Shown one piece after another: positions 54,224 through 62,957 of a stretch of 64,000 nucleotides of DNA. Location of the stretch: positions 558,001 to 622,000 of the forward strand of contig CAXXJM010000001.1 of the NCBI GenBank assembly GCA_963666475.2, in the 5' to 3' direction. The first letter of the stretch is position 1. Every line of letters begins with the position of its first letter. The notes beneath the pieces are model-generated. The model was given only the letters and a program-made list of their open reading frames with translations. It did not search any database and was not told where the DNA came from. The position numbers and the translations under genes were made by a program. The DNA is from JBFHIZ01 sp963666475. GTDB lineage: Bacteria > Bacillota > Clostridia > Lachnospirales > Lachnospiraceae.

Positions 54224-55771
54224 CTATTTTAATTTTAATTTGATAGCATCTATTATATCACTTGGTAACAAGGATGCGCCATACTCAATATAAAGTTCAT
54301 CAGAAATCTGACCATGTATATGAACTCCTAATACACAGGCATGATATGCAGGTATTCCTTGTCCAATTATAGAAGCTATAATTCCTGTTAAAACATCTCC
54401 ACTTCCTGCAACTGCTAAAGAATGATTTCCAGTTTGATTCACATATACTGGATGTCTTCCATGACATGAAATGATTGTCGTCGCGTCTTTCCATACAAGA
54501 ATGATGTTCATCTTACTTGCAAATTCGTCAACTATTTGAATTTGGTTATTTTCCAATTCTTCTAAATCATAATTTAATAACCCTGAAAATTCTTTCGAGT
54601 GTGGAGTGAATATAATCGACTCATTTTGGGAACTCATCACAATATCTTGAAGTGATTTATCTCTTGATATCATCTGTAATGCATCTGCATCCAACAGCAA
54701 TGGTATTTTTATATGTTTATACGAATGTATGAGCATTCTATGCAAGATATCTTTTGCTTCATTTCGCTTTCCAATACCAGGACCCGCCACAAGAACGGTT
54801 GCCCATTGAAAGATTTCATTTAAGTCATCAAAGCTATCTAATTGATCATAGCATGTAATCAATGCCTCTGGTACTTTCGACAAAAGCAAATCTCGATTTA
54901 CGGAATGCGTAATAACTCTTACCATCCCACTACCTGTACGATATGCTGCTAAAGAAGAAAGTATTGCTGCGCCCCCATATTGTTCGCTACCAGCAAAAAT
55001 AATGATTTTTCCAAATGAGCCTTTGTTGCCGCAATTCATTCTCTCAGGAAGCTTGATTTGCTGTTTTTTGGAGTAAGTTTCATAAGTATGTGCGTTACGT
55101 TCAACTAATTTCCTATCGTATCCAACATCCAACGTCTCCAAATCACCAGTGTACTCTTTCGCTTTTCCCAGAAGTAATCCGCTCTTAACAAAACCAAAAG
55201 TGAATGTTTTAGATGCTTTTACTGCAATCCCTAAAGGATGTCCAAAATCACCATGTAATCCTGAAGGGATATCTAACGATATTACAAAAATATCTTTTGA
55301 ATTCATTGCACGAATACACTTCAACTCATCTCCAACTACAACCCGATTGCATCCGATTCCGTAAATTCCATCAATAATTAGATCGTATTTATCCATCAAA
55401 AAGTTCTTAAGAAACGGCACCCCAAAATGTAGAGCAATTCTTTGCTGCATACAATTTTCTATTGTACGTTCATGGTCGTTTTCGGTAAGGTAAATGGCTA
55501 CATCATATCCTTGATTCCATAATATACGAGCTATGCAAATTGCGTCAGCCCCATTATTTCCAAACCCTGCAAATACAAGTAATTTAGTTTTAAGAGAATA
55601 ATTTGTTGAAATATATTGAGAAACAGATTTAGAAGCATTTTCAATCAAAACCATGGATGGGACTTCGTATTTTTCAATCATCTGTTTATCGATATTCTTG
55701 GCTTCTGTTACAGTTAAAATCTTCTCCAAATTTTTCACGCTTTCACAAAGAAATGCGTCAAAATGACGCAT
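54224..55771 (-). CDS. nnr: bifunctional NAD(P)H-hydrate epimerase/dehydratase
   Basis: The 515-residue protein has an N-terminal YjeF epimerase (residues about 18-220, GFGNNGADAICIARIL) and a C-terminal ADP-dependent dehydratase (NHSLAVAGSGDVLTGIIASIIGQG). It repairs hydrated NAD(P)H. Typical homologues begin near residue 18, at KILTVTEAK, so 17 extra residues precede the core. The ATG at 55771 overlaps the previous stop codon as TAATG but lies in a perfect hairpin and has no clear ribosome binding site. Later GTG/TTG codons (55738, 55729) also lack one. Confidence 0.92.
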   Translation of the reverse strand: MRHFDAFLCESVKNLEKILTVTEAKNIDKQMIEKYEVPSMVLIENASKSVSQYISTNYSLKTKLLVFAGFGNNGADAICIARILWNQGYDVAIYLTENDHERTIENCMQQRIALHFGVPFLKNFLMDKYDLIIDGIYGIGCNRVVVGDELKCIRAMNSKDIFVISLDIPSGLHGDFGHPLGIAVKASKTFTFGFVKSGLLLGKAKEYTGDLETLDVGYDRKLVERNAHTYETYSKKQQIKLPERMNCGNKGSFGKIIIFAGSEQYGGAAILSSLAAYRTGSGMVRVITHSVNRDLLLSKVPEALITCYDQLDSFDDLNEIFQWATVLVAGPGIGKRNEAKDILHRMLIHSYKHIKIPLLLDADALQMISRDKSLQDIVMSSQNESIIFTPHSKEFSGLLNYDLEELENNQIQIVDEFASKMNIILVWKDATTIISCHGRHPVYVNQTGNHSLAVAGSGDVLTGIIASIIGQGIPAYHACVLGVHIHGQISDELYIEYGASLLPSDIIDAIKLKLK

Positions 55772-55772
55772 T
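55752..55772. other. perfect hairpin over the nnr start codon
   Basis: AATGCGTCA-AAA-TGACGCATT is a nine-pair perfect stem with a three-base loop. It covers the stop of the coiled-coil gene and the first codons of nnr. On the minus strand it is followed by TTTCTTTG, so it may act as a weak terminator or mask the start codon. Confidence 0.55.
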
Positions 55773-56412
55773 AATTTTGTTCTGTATGTTCTTTGTCCAA
55801 CTCTGCATCTGGCTTCATAGGGTTGTATTTCAAATCAAAAAGATCCACAACTTCAGCCCCAAAAATTTGATGCATATAAGTATACATTTCTCGATTCTGT
55901 AATTCCATCTTCTGCTTTTGAATTAGCTTTTTCTTTAATTCCACACGTATTTCAGTAATCCATTTTGCAATTTCCTCAATGGATTCTTGATTATGATTCA
56001 TTGCATCATAACAAGTTGACATCGTTACAGTCATTAATTTACGATTAGCTTCATCAATCATTTTAGGAAAATCTAACAATTCATCTTCGTACTGTGCAGT
56101 CTTTTCATTGCACTCATTGATTAATCTTTTATTATCGTTTAATTTCTTTTCTTTCTCGATTTCAGATAATGATTCACCATCTTGAATTTCTACAATTTCA
56201 TTCATGAGTCTTGACTTGATTTTTTTAATGTCTTTTAACTCAGTATTATATTTTCCCTGTTTCTTTAACAAAGAATTTAACTCTTCTTGTAGATTTTCTA
56301 TCTCGTCCTGATTGATAACTTTAGAAAATAATTTATACCATGTATTATCAAGTGTTAATACTGGTATTTTTTTGTTTTTTAAAGAATCTTCAAAGCCTTT
56401 TTCTGATTTCAT
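55771..56412 (-). CDS. coiled-coil protein of unknown function
   Basis: The 213-residue protein is mostly helical and charged, with long runs of E, K, N and Q (residues about 35-110 and 140-175) typical of coiled coils. It has no signal peptide, membrane span or motif I recognise. GAGG precedes the ATG. It lies between rex (35 bases upstream) and nnr, with which it shares its stop. It is probably a member of the rex transcript, but its function is unknown. Confidence 0.75.
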   Translation of the reverse strand: MKSEKGFEDSLKNKKIPVLTLDNTWYKLFSKVINQDEIENLQEELNSLLKKQGKYNTELKDIKKIKSRLMNEIVEIQDGESLSEIEKEKKLNDNKRLINECNEKTAQYEDELLDFPKMIDEANRKLMTVTMSTCYDAMNHNQESIEEIAKWITEIRVELKKKLIQKQKMELQNREMYTYMHQIFGAEVVDLFDLKYNPMKPDAELDKEHTEQN

Positions 56413-56447
56413 GTGATTTCCTCTGCTAAATCAGCTGATGAAACATC

Positions 56448-57095
56448 TTACGCTTTACTATCCTCTTGTTCAAGACGATTTACTCGATAAGATAATTTCA
56501 TGAGACTATCTGATAGATGAACGTTTTCAACTACAACACCACTAGGCGCATCCAAATCCACATGAGCAAAATTCCATATTGCTTTAATTCCACTAGCAAT
56601 TAAAGTTTCAGAAACTTTTTTTGCCGAAGTTTTTGGAATTGTAAGAACTGCGATATCTATTTCTTCACGCTTAATAAACTCTTCTACTGAGTCCATTGAC
56701 TGTATTGTGAGTTCACCAATTTTTTTGCCTACTAAATCTGGATTAGCATCAAAAACACCTTTAAAAATAAATCCACGTTTTCTAAAGTTCATATAATTTG
56801 ATAATGCCTGTCCCAAATTACCGCCGCCAATAACAATTAAACGATGTTCTTTATCAAGGCCTAATATTTTTGCGATTTCATTGTAAAGGAAATTCACATT
56901 ATACCCATACCCTTGCTGACCGAACCCACCAAAATTGTTCAAATCCTGACGGATCTGCGAAGCTGTAACTTTCATCAATTTGCTTAAGTCACTTGATGAA
57001 ATTCTTTCTACTCCATTGTCTTTCAATTCACCTAAGTATCTTAAATACCTTGGCAAACGCCCAATAACTGCTTGTGAAATTTCTCTTTCGTCCAC
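56448..57095 (-). CDS. rex: redox-sensing transcriptional repressor Rex
   Basis: The 215-residue protein has an N-terminal winged helix (SQAVIGRLPRYLRYLGELK, VTASQIRQDLNNFGGFGQQGYGYNV) and a C-terminal Rossmann domain (VIGGGNLGQALSNYMNF) that reads the NADH/NAD ratio. It represses fermentation genes when NAD dominates. The start is GTG at 57095, eight bases after GGAGG; a TTG at 57110 lies inside that site. It has its own promoter and is divergent from the ABC-F gene. Confidence 0.96.
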   Translation of the reverse strand: MDEREISQAVIGRLPRYLRYLGELKDNGVERISSSDLSKLMKVTASQIRQDLNNFGGFGQQGYGYNVNFLYNEIAKILGLDKEHRLIVIGGGNLGQALSNYMNFRKRGFIFKGVFDANPDLVGKKIGELTIQSMDSVEEFIKREEIDIAVLTIPKTSAKKVSETLIASGIKAIWNFAHVDLDAPSGVVVENVHLSDSLMKLSYRVNRLEQEDSKA

Positions 57096-57124
57096 TTCGT
57101 AGCCCTCCAAATTTTATTATTCTT

Positions 57125-57154
57125 ATTATATTATAAATGACAAACTTATGTCAA
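57125..57154 (-). promoter_or_regulatory. rex promoter with internal inverted repeat
   Basis: On the minus strand TTGACA (57149-57154) and TATAAT (57125-57130) are 18 bases apart. A TGACA-N6-TGTCA repeat (57138-57153) overlaps the -35 box. It is not the classical Rex operator (TTGTTAA-type), so autorepression is only possible. Confidence 0.55.
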
Positions 57155-57166
57155 TAAAACCAGGTG

Positions 57167-57195
57167 TGGCATTTTATATAGAAATACGATATAAT
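57167..57195 (+). promoter_or_regulatory. promoter of the ABC-F gene
   Basis: TGGCAT (57167-57172) and TATAAT (57190-57195) are 17 bases apart, about 50 bases before the start codon. Confidence 0.55.
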
Positions 57196-57246
57196 TTCAT
57201 TTATGGTCTCTGGCCAAGGTATAAATAATAACCATTGGAGGATTAT

Positions 57247-59157
57247 ATGATACTCTCATGTTCAAACTTACAAATTAATTTTGGTGATATTACCATATTT
57301 CATTCCTGTAATATGACAATTGATGACCACGATCATATTGCGATTGTAGGAGTAAATGGTGCAGGTAAAACCACACTCATAAAAGCATTATTAGGAATTT
57401 TTGAACCATCCGATGGTTCTATATATATAAATAAGGAAAAAAAAATCGGTTATCTTTCGCAAAAAGAACCTGTAGATAGCGAGCACACTCTATTGGATGA
57501 ACTTTTACTTACAAAAAAAGAGCTTATCACTACCGAACAAGAATTGAGACAATTAGAACTTCAAATGAAAGATCTTTTTGGTAGTGATTTAGAAAAGAAC
57601 ATGGATCGATACCACACCCTTTCTACTCTATTCGAACGAAATGGTGGTTATACATATATGAGTGAAATTCATGGTGTCATGAATGGACTAGGGTTTGATT
57701 CTCAGGATCAAGCAAGAAAAATTTCAACGTTCTCCGGTGGACAGAAAACGCGTGTTGCACTTGCAAAAATTTTATTAGAAAGCCCAGATTTAATTATTCT
57801 TGACGAACCGACCAATCATTTGGATTTGGAATCGATCAAATGGCTCGAAACTTATCTCTTAAACTATAAGGGTGCTCTTCTGGTCGTTTCACATGATCGT
57901 TTTTTTCTTGATAAAATTTCAAATAAAGTGCTTGAAATCGATCAAACAAACACACGCATGTATTCTGGAAATTATTCTGCCTATGCGAAAAAGAAAGAAG
58001 AAATACGAGAAGCTTTAATTAGTGCATATATGAACAACAAGAAAGAACGTGAACGACAAGAAGCCATCATTGAAAAGTTGAAGTCATTCAATCGCGAAAA
58101 ATCAATCAAGCGCGCTGAGAGCAGAGAGAAATTACTACAAAAAATGGAAGTTCTCGAACGTCCTACGGATGCAACATCGGGTTTTCACTTCACCCTCTCT
58201 CCAAGCATTCGAAGTGGAAATGATGTTTTATTAGTCAAAGAATTAAAAAAACAATTTGATACAAATATCTTATTTGAACATGTCAATTTTGAAATAAAAA
58301 GAGGTGAACACGTTGCGCTTCTTGGTGAAAATGGAACTGGCAAAACCACTTTGCTAAAAATATTAAATGGACACCTAGATTCGACGGAAGGAACCTATAA
58401 GATTGGCACAAATGTTGAAATCGGTTATTACGACCAAGAGCAGCAATTATTGAATGATTCTAATAACTTATTTGAAGAAATCGAGAATGCATATCCAGAC
58501 ATGACCATTACAAAAATCAGAAATACCCTTGCTGCTTTCTCCTTTACTGGTGATGAAGTTCTTAAAAAAATAAGCGCTTTAAGTGGTGGTGAACGCGGAC
58601 GACTGTCTTTAGCCAAGTTAATGCTTTCAAATGCAAATTTTTTAGTCCTTGATGAACCTACAAATCATTTAGATATTAAATCGAAGGAAATTTTAGAAAA
58701 TGCAATCAAAGATTACGAAGGCACGATTCTATATGTGTCTCATGATCGTTATTTTATTGAACAGACAGCAACTCGTATTTTAGAACTGACGCATTGCGAA
58801 GTTCAAGACTATCCTGGCGATTATACGTTTTATTTAGAACAAAAAACGAATAATTTCTCTTTTTCAAAAAATAATACGATATCTTCCATCGAAACATCAC
58901 ACTCTTCTGAGGAAAAAATAAACTGGACGCAAAGCAAAGAATCAGCAAAAGAAGAACGAAAACGCATCAAGAAAATTTCTCAGGCTGAAGAAAAAATCGA
59001 ACATTTAGAACATAAAAAAGAAGAACTAGAACATCTTATGGCCTTGCCAGAAAATTGCTCTAATTCCTCTAAATTACAAGAATTGAATCAGGAATATCTT
59101 ATGGTTTCAAATGAACTTGAAATAACTGAAGAACTTTGGATGGAACTGAATCAATAA
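57247..59157 (+). CDS. ABC-F family ATPase
   Basis: The 636-residue protein has two ABC domains without membrane spans: GVNGAGKTTLIKAL and later GENGTGKTTLLKIL, signatures FSGGQKTRVALAKIL and LSGGERGRLSLAKLM, and LDEPTNHLD in both. An arm-like linker separates them, and a coiled-coil C-terminal domain ends the protein. The layout is closest to the YdiF/Uup-type translation factors rather than to resistance proteins; I cannot tell which. The ATG at 57247 follows GGAG by six bases. Its stop abuts the stop of the next, convergent gene. Confidence 0.92.
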   Translation: MILSCSNLQINFGDITIFHSCNMTIDDHDHIAIVGVNGAGKTTLIKALLGIFEPSDGSIYINKEKKIGYLSQKEPVDSEHTLLDELLLTKKELITTEQELRQLELQMKDLFGSDLEKNMDRYHTLSTLFERNGGYTYMSEIHGVMNGLGFDSQDQARKISTFSGGQKTRVALAKILLESPDLIILDEPTNHLDLESIKWLETYLLNYKGALLVVSHDRFFLDKISNKVLEIDQTNTRMYSGNYSAYAKKKEEIREALISAYMNNKKERERQEAIIEKLKSFNREKSIKRAESREKLLQKMEVLERPTDATSGFHFTLSPSIRSGNDVLLVKELKKQFDTNILFEHVNFEIKRGEHVALLGENGTGKTTLLKILNGHLDSTEGTYKIGTNVEIGYYDQEQQLLNDSNNLFEEIENAYPDMTITKIRNTLAAFSFTGDEVLKKISALSGGERGRLSLAKLMLSNANFLVLDEPTNHLDIKSKEILENAIKDYEGTILYVSHDRYFIEQTATRILELTHCEVQDYPGDYTFYLEQKTNNFSFSKNNTISSIETSHSSEEKINWTQSKESAKEERKRIKKISQAEEKIEHLEHKKEELEHLMALPENCSNSSKLQELNQEYLMVSNELEITEELWMELNQ

Positions 59158-59340
59158 TTACATCTGTTTCCGTATAATCGTATATTCATCTCCAAGTTGG
59201 AAATATGGACAAGATGAGCATTGGTTCAATACGAACAATCTCATCTCGTCTTCATCCAAATCCATATCACAGGCATAATATTCATATTCATCGTCATAAT
59301 AATAGTGCATACAATTTTCACAAATAGCACTTCCTACCAT
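59158..59340 (-). CDS. small cysteine-rich protein (DUF6472-like)
   Basis: The 60-residue protein has CENC near the start, a run of acidic and tyrosine residues (YYYDDEYEYYACDMDLDEDEM) and CSSC followed by PYF. The five cysteines suggest a metal site. I recall this pattern as DUF6472, conserved in Lachnospiraceae, but cannot confirm it here. GGGG lies six bases before the ATG at 59340; an ATG four codons upstream is possible. It abuts the ABC-F stop without a gap. Confidence 0.7.
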   Translation of the reverse strand: MVGSAICENCMHYYYDDEYEYYACDMDLDEDEMRLFVLNQCSSCPYFQLGDEYTIIRKQM

Positions 59341-59375
59341 ACCATTCCCCATTCAATTAAAATAAAAAAATTTTA

Positions 59376-60590
59376 TTATTTTTCAAGGATTTTTTCTAAA
59401 GTGTTGCGAACTTCTAAAATAAATCCTTCTGTGTTAAGTACTTTTTTTACTTTTCCAGAAGCAATCAAAGCAAGGTCCTTTGTCATTTTGCCATCTTCTA
59501 TTGTTGTGATTGTCGCTTTTTCTAATGCATCAGCAAACTTACACAATTCCATATTTCCATCCAGTTCTCCTCTTTTACGTAGAGCTCCAGTCCAAGCAAA
59601 GATCGTTGCAACCGAGTTTGTAGATGTTTCTTCCCCTTTTAAATGCTTATAATAATGTCTTTGAACTGTACCATGAGCAGCCTCGTATTCATATACACCA
59701 CTTGGTGATACCAACACAGAAGTCATCATCGCTAGTGAGCCAAATGCCGAGGAAACCATGTCGCTCATAACATCTCCATCATAGTTCTTGCATGCCCAAA
59801 TAAATCCGCCTTCTGCTTTCATTACACGAGCTACTGCATCATCAATTAGAGTGTAGAAATATGTAATACCCGCTTCTTCAAAACGCGACTTATACTCATT
59901 CTCATATACTTCTTCAAAGATGTCTTTGAAAGTATGATCATATTTTTTTGAAATGGTATCTTTCGTCGAAAACCAAAGATCCTGTTTTGTATCAAGTGCA
60001 AAGGTAAAACATGCAATAGCAAAACTTCGTATCGATGCTTCCGTATTGTGCATCCCTTGAATAATTCCTGGTCCATCAAATTGATGAATGGTTTCCTTTG
60101 TAACTGTTCCATCTTTTGCAGTAAATACAATCTCTGCAGTTCCTTCGCCTGGAATTTTTATTTCTGAATTTTTATATACATCTCCATATGCATGTCTAGC
60201 AATTGTAATTGGTTTTTTCCAGTTTTTAACACAAGGCTCAATGCCTTTTACAACGATTGGAGCACGGAATACGGTACCATCTAAAATCGCGCGAATTGTT
60301 CCGTTTGGACTTTTCCACATTTCTTTTAGTACGTATTCACTCATACGAGCAGCATTTGGAGTAATCGTCGCACATTTTACAGCAACCCCATATTTTTTTG
60401 TAGCTTCCGCAGACTGGGTTGTTACTTGATCCAGTGTTTCATTACGATATTCTAATCCAAGATCGTAATATTCTGTTTTTAAATCGATAAATGGAAGAAG
60501 GAGCTCGTCTTTAATTATCTTCCATATGATTCTTGTCATTTCATCGCCATCCATCTCTACCAATGGTGTAGTCATTTCAATTTTTTTCAT
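59376..60590 (-). CDS. icd: NADP-dependent isocitrate dehydrogenase
   Basis: The 404-residue enzyme is of the eukaryote-like type II subfamily, with MTTPLVEMDGDEMTRIIW, the substrate-site SPNGTIRAILDGTVFRAPI and WACKNYDGDVMSD. It oxidises isocitrate to 2-oxoglutarate, giving NADPH. AGGAG precedes two adjacent ATGs at 60593 and 60590; I choose 60590, six bases away. It lies 73 bases downstream of a GntR regulator, with a Re-citrate-synthase-like gene beyond it. Confidence 0.95.
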   Translation of the reverse strand: MKKIEMTTPLVEMDGDEMTRIIWKIIKDELLLPFIDLKTEYYDLGLEYRNETLDQVTTQSAEATKKYGVAVKCATITPNAARMSEYVLKEMWKSPNGTIRAILDGTVFRAPIVVKGIEPCVKNWKKPITIARHAYGDVYKNSEIKIPGEGTAEIVFTAKDGTVTKETIHQFDGPGIIQGMHNTEASIRSFAIACFTFALDTKQDLWFSTKDTISKKYDHTFKDIFEEVYENEYKSRFEEAGITYFYTLIDDAVARVMKAEGGFIWACKNYDGDVMSDMVSSAFGSLAMMTSVLVSPSGVYEYEAAHGTVQRHYYKHLKGEETSTNSVATIFAWTGALRKRGELDGNMELCKFADALEKATITTIEDGKMTKDLALIASGKVKKVLNTEGFILEVRNTLEKILEK

Positions 60591-60663
60591 CATCTTCTCC
60601 TATTATCTCTTTTTTTGTCTTTATTATTATATGTAACTTAGAAAGCTTTTGTCAATTCGCAAG

Positions 60664-61335
60664 CTATTCTTTTGACTTAACCATACTTTGATATGCATTT
60701 AATATGTGCTGATTGGCAAGTTTCTCTGCCAAATCTGAATCATGTTTTTTTATTGCTTCTACAAGCTCCGTATGTTCATGATTTGATGCGAGACATCTTT
60801 TATTATTTGATAAATTTATTTCTCTTACTTTTGCAACATACTGGTGAAAATCGCGTAATAAATGTTCTAAAATTTTGCTATCACTTGCATTATACAGAAT
60901 TTCATGAAAATGATTATCTAACTCTGCAAGCTTTTCTCCGTTTCCTTTTTTTGCATGAAAATCGGCAAGCATAACATTTTCTTCCAATGCATCGATTTGA
61001 GAATGATCCATATGTTCAATCGCCATACGTACACATAGACCTTCCAATAAAGAACGAATCATATAAATGTCTTTTACATCTTTTTCAGTAATTCCATTTA
61101 CATAAGCTCCTTTGTTTGGAATAATTGTAATTAAGCCTTCCAATTCTAATTGTCTTAACGCTTCCCTTACTGGCGTTCTACTTACGCCAAGGTCTTCTGC
61201 AATCTTCGCTTCTCGAAGTTCATCATGCTCTTTATATTTTCCACGTAAGATTTCCTTTCTTAAGGATTGAAATACTTTTCCACGTAAAGAATATTTGTCA
61301 GAATCTTCTCTTTTAATGTGTTCGTCTTCTTTCAT
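60664..61335 (-). CDS. GntR family regulator with FCD domain
   Basis: The 223-residue protein has an N-terminal GntR winged helix (EDLGVSRTPVREALRQLELEGLI) and a C-terminal all-helical FCD ligand domain with the metal-binding aspartate/histidine pattern (DNHFHEILYNASDSKILE). It is between a citrate-synthase-like gene and icd on the same strand. The palindrome at 62892-62919 is a good candidate operator. The ligand may be a TCA-type organic acid, but this is inference. Confidence 0.93.
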   Translation of the reverse strand: MKEDEHIKREDSDKYSLRGKVFQSLRKEILRGKYKEHDELREAKIAEDLGVSRTPVREALRQLELEGLITIIPNKGAYVNGITEKDVKDIYMIRSLLEGLCVRMAIEHMDHSQIDALEENVMLADFHAKKGNGEKLAELDNHFHEILYNASDSKILEHLLRDFHQYVAKVREINLSNNKRCLASNHEHTELVEAIKKHDSDLAEKLANQHILNAYQSMVKSKE

Positions 61336-61409
61336 AATTTATGCCTTTCTATAAAAATACATCAAATATAATATGACATAATTTTAACAAATAATCAACC
61401 TTTAACAAA

Positions 61410-62831
61410 TTATTTGGATAAGTTCTCAATATTCAGTCCATGGGATTCCATTATGAGAAATAATTTTTCTAAAATTTCGTCATCCGTAAGAACGGTAACG
61501 CGCCCATCTTCATATTGAACATCTACCCAATCTTTTAATTCGCTGACCACCAGACTTGACTTACTCACTGAATTTTTTGTGTTTAATTTAAAATATGTAT
61601 TAATCCAGTGCGCAATCCCTGCTAGACCTGATGTATTTGATATCGCACATAAAACTGGACGATTTAATAATTTGTCGGTATCAAATATATTGTAAATTTC
61701 TTCATTTTTCAAAAGTCCATCAGCATGAATTCCAGCTCTAGTAACATTAAAATTCTTCCCAACAAAAGGTGTACGAGGTGGAATTTCATATCCTATTTCT
61801 TTCTCAAAATACTCAGCAATTTCTGTGATAATTGTGGTGTCCATTCCACTAAGAGTTCCTTTGATTTGTGCATATTCAAAGATCATAGCCTCTAAAGGAG
61901 TGTTTCCTGTACGTTCTCCAGTGCCAAATAATGAAGTATTCACACTAGAACATCCATAAAGCCAGGCGGTTGTTGAGTTCGTCACGGCTTTATAAAAATC
62001 ATTGTGTCCATGCCATTCCAATAATTCAGATGGAACACCAGCATTTTTATGTAATGCATAAATGATACCTTGCACACTTCTCGGAATAACGGCTCCTGCA
62101 AAGTTTACACCGTATCCCATCGTATCACACGCGCGAATCTTGATCGGTATTTTATATTCATTCATTAATTTCATCAGTTCTACACAAAATGGTACAACAA
62201 AACCATATATGTCAGCACGAGTGATATCTTCTAAATGACATCTTGGCGAAATCCCCTCATCCAAACAGGATTTGATTACGCCCAAATAATGATCTAATGC
62301 TTGTCTTCTTGTCATTTTGAGTTTCATAAAAATATGATAATCAGAGCAACTTACGAGAACTCCGGTCTCTTTCAATCCAATTTCTTTCACCAATTGAAAA
62401 TCAGATTTACTAGCACGAATCCAACTAGTAACTTCTGGGAATTCATACCCTCTTTCCAGACATTTATATACTGCATCTCGATCTTTTTTGCTATAGAGAA
62501 AGAATTCACTGGCACGAATCATTCCCTTTGGACCACCTAGCTTATGAAGATAATCATATATCGTTACAATTTGTTCTGTAGAATACGGTGCTCTAGATTG
62601 CTGCCCATCGCGAAATGTGGTATCTGTAATCCAAATATTTTTTGGAAGATTATGAGGTACAATGCGATCATTAAAAGGAATCTTAGGTACTTCAGAATAA
62701 GGAAACATATTTCGAAAAACATTGGGTTTACTAACGTCATCTAAAATATACATATGCTCCTCGATCTGTAATAAATTATTCTTTTTATTTAGGCTGACTG
62801 GTGCATTGGAAAAAATATCTTGTTTTTTCAT
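61410..62831 (-). CDS. Re-citrate-synthase-like enzyme of the isopropylmalate synthase family
   Basis: The 473-residue protein is a DRE-TIM metallolyase: TDTTFRDGQQSRAP near residue 70, SWIRASKSD and the metal-binding HGHNDFYKA. It lacks the C-terminal regulatory LeuA domain but has an N-terminal extension of about 60 residues. That layout fits the Re-citrate synthase described in Clostridium kluyveri, which makes citrate in anaerobes without the ordinary enzyme. Linkage to icd supports this. Alternatives are homocitrate or citramalate synthase. AGGA precedes the ATG. The gene has its own strong promoter. Confidence 0.75.
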   Translation of the reverse strand: MKKQDIFSNAPVSLNKKNNLLQIEEHMYILDDVSKPNVFRNMFPYSEVPKIPFNDRIVPHNLPKNIWITDTTFRDGQQSRAPYSTEQIVTIYDYLHKLGGPKGMIRASEFFLYSKKDRDAVYKCLERGYEFPEVTSWIRASKSDFQLVKEIGLKETGVLVSCSDYHIFMKLKMTRRQALDHYLGVIKSCLDEGISPRCHLEDITRADIYGFVVPFCVELMKLMNEYKIPIKIRACDTMGYGVNFAGAVIPRSVQGIIYALHKNAGVPSELLEWHGHNDFYKAVTNSTTAWLYGCSSVNTSLFGTGERTGNTPLEAMIFEYAQIKGTLSGMDTTIITEIAEYFEKEIGYEIPPRTPFVGKNFNVTRAGIHADGLLKNEEIYNIFDTDKLLNRPVLCAISNTSGLAGIAHWINTYFKLNTKNSVSKSSLVVSELKDWVDVQYEDGRVTVLTDDEILEKLFLIMESHGLNIENLSK

Positions 62832-62891
62832 AATTTTAACTTCCTTTCATTCTATATGAATTATTATACAACTTATGAATTAATATACAGG

Positions 62892-62919
62892 CATGTATAA
62901 TTGTATACAATTATACATG
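62892..62919. promoter_or_regulatory. perfect 28-bp palindrome, probable GntR operator
   Basis: The 28-bp sequence is identical to its own complement and is centred on TTGTATACAA (62901-62910). It covers the -10 box and most of the spacer of the downstream promoter. The GTATAC core is typical of FCD-type GntR sites, and the GntR gene lies directly downstream. Confidence 0.8.
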
Positions 62920-62928
62920 TATTGTCAA
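62900..62928 (-). promoter_or_regulatory. promoter of the Re-citrate-synthase-like gene
   Basis: On the minus strand TTGACA (62923-62928) and TACAAT (62900-62905) are exactly 17 bases apart. The predicted transcript leader is about 60 bases. The palindrome at 62892-62919 overlaps it. Confidence 0.75.
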
Positions 62929-62932
62929 TATC

Positions 62933-62957
62933 ACAAAAAAAAAGCGCTTATGCGCTT
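62933..62957 (-). terminator. terminator of the leucine-rich-repeat gene
   Basis: AAGCGC-TTAT-GCGCTT forms a six-pair stem and is followed on the minus strand by nine T residues. The stop codon of the repeat protein lies in the loop. Confidence 0.85.

Noticed and set aside
59353..59400. AT-only inverted repeat after icd as a terminator
   Set aside because: The stem contains no G or C pairs and would be too weak.
59221..59652. A 143-codon plus-strand open frame opposite icd
   Set aside because: It lies antisense to two well-supported genes, its translation is low complexity and rich in I, F and S, and it has no ribosome binding site.
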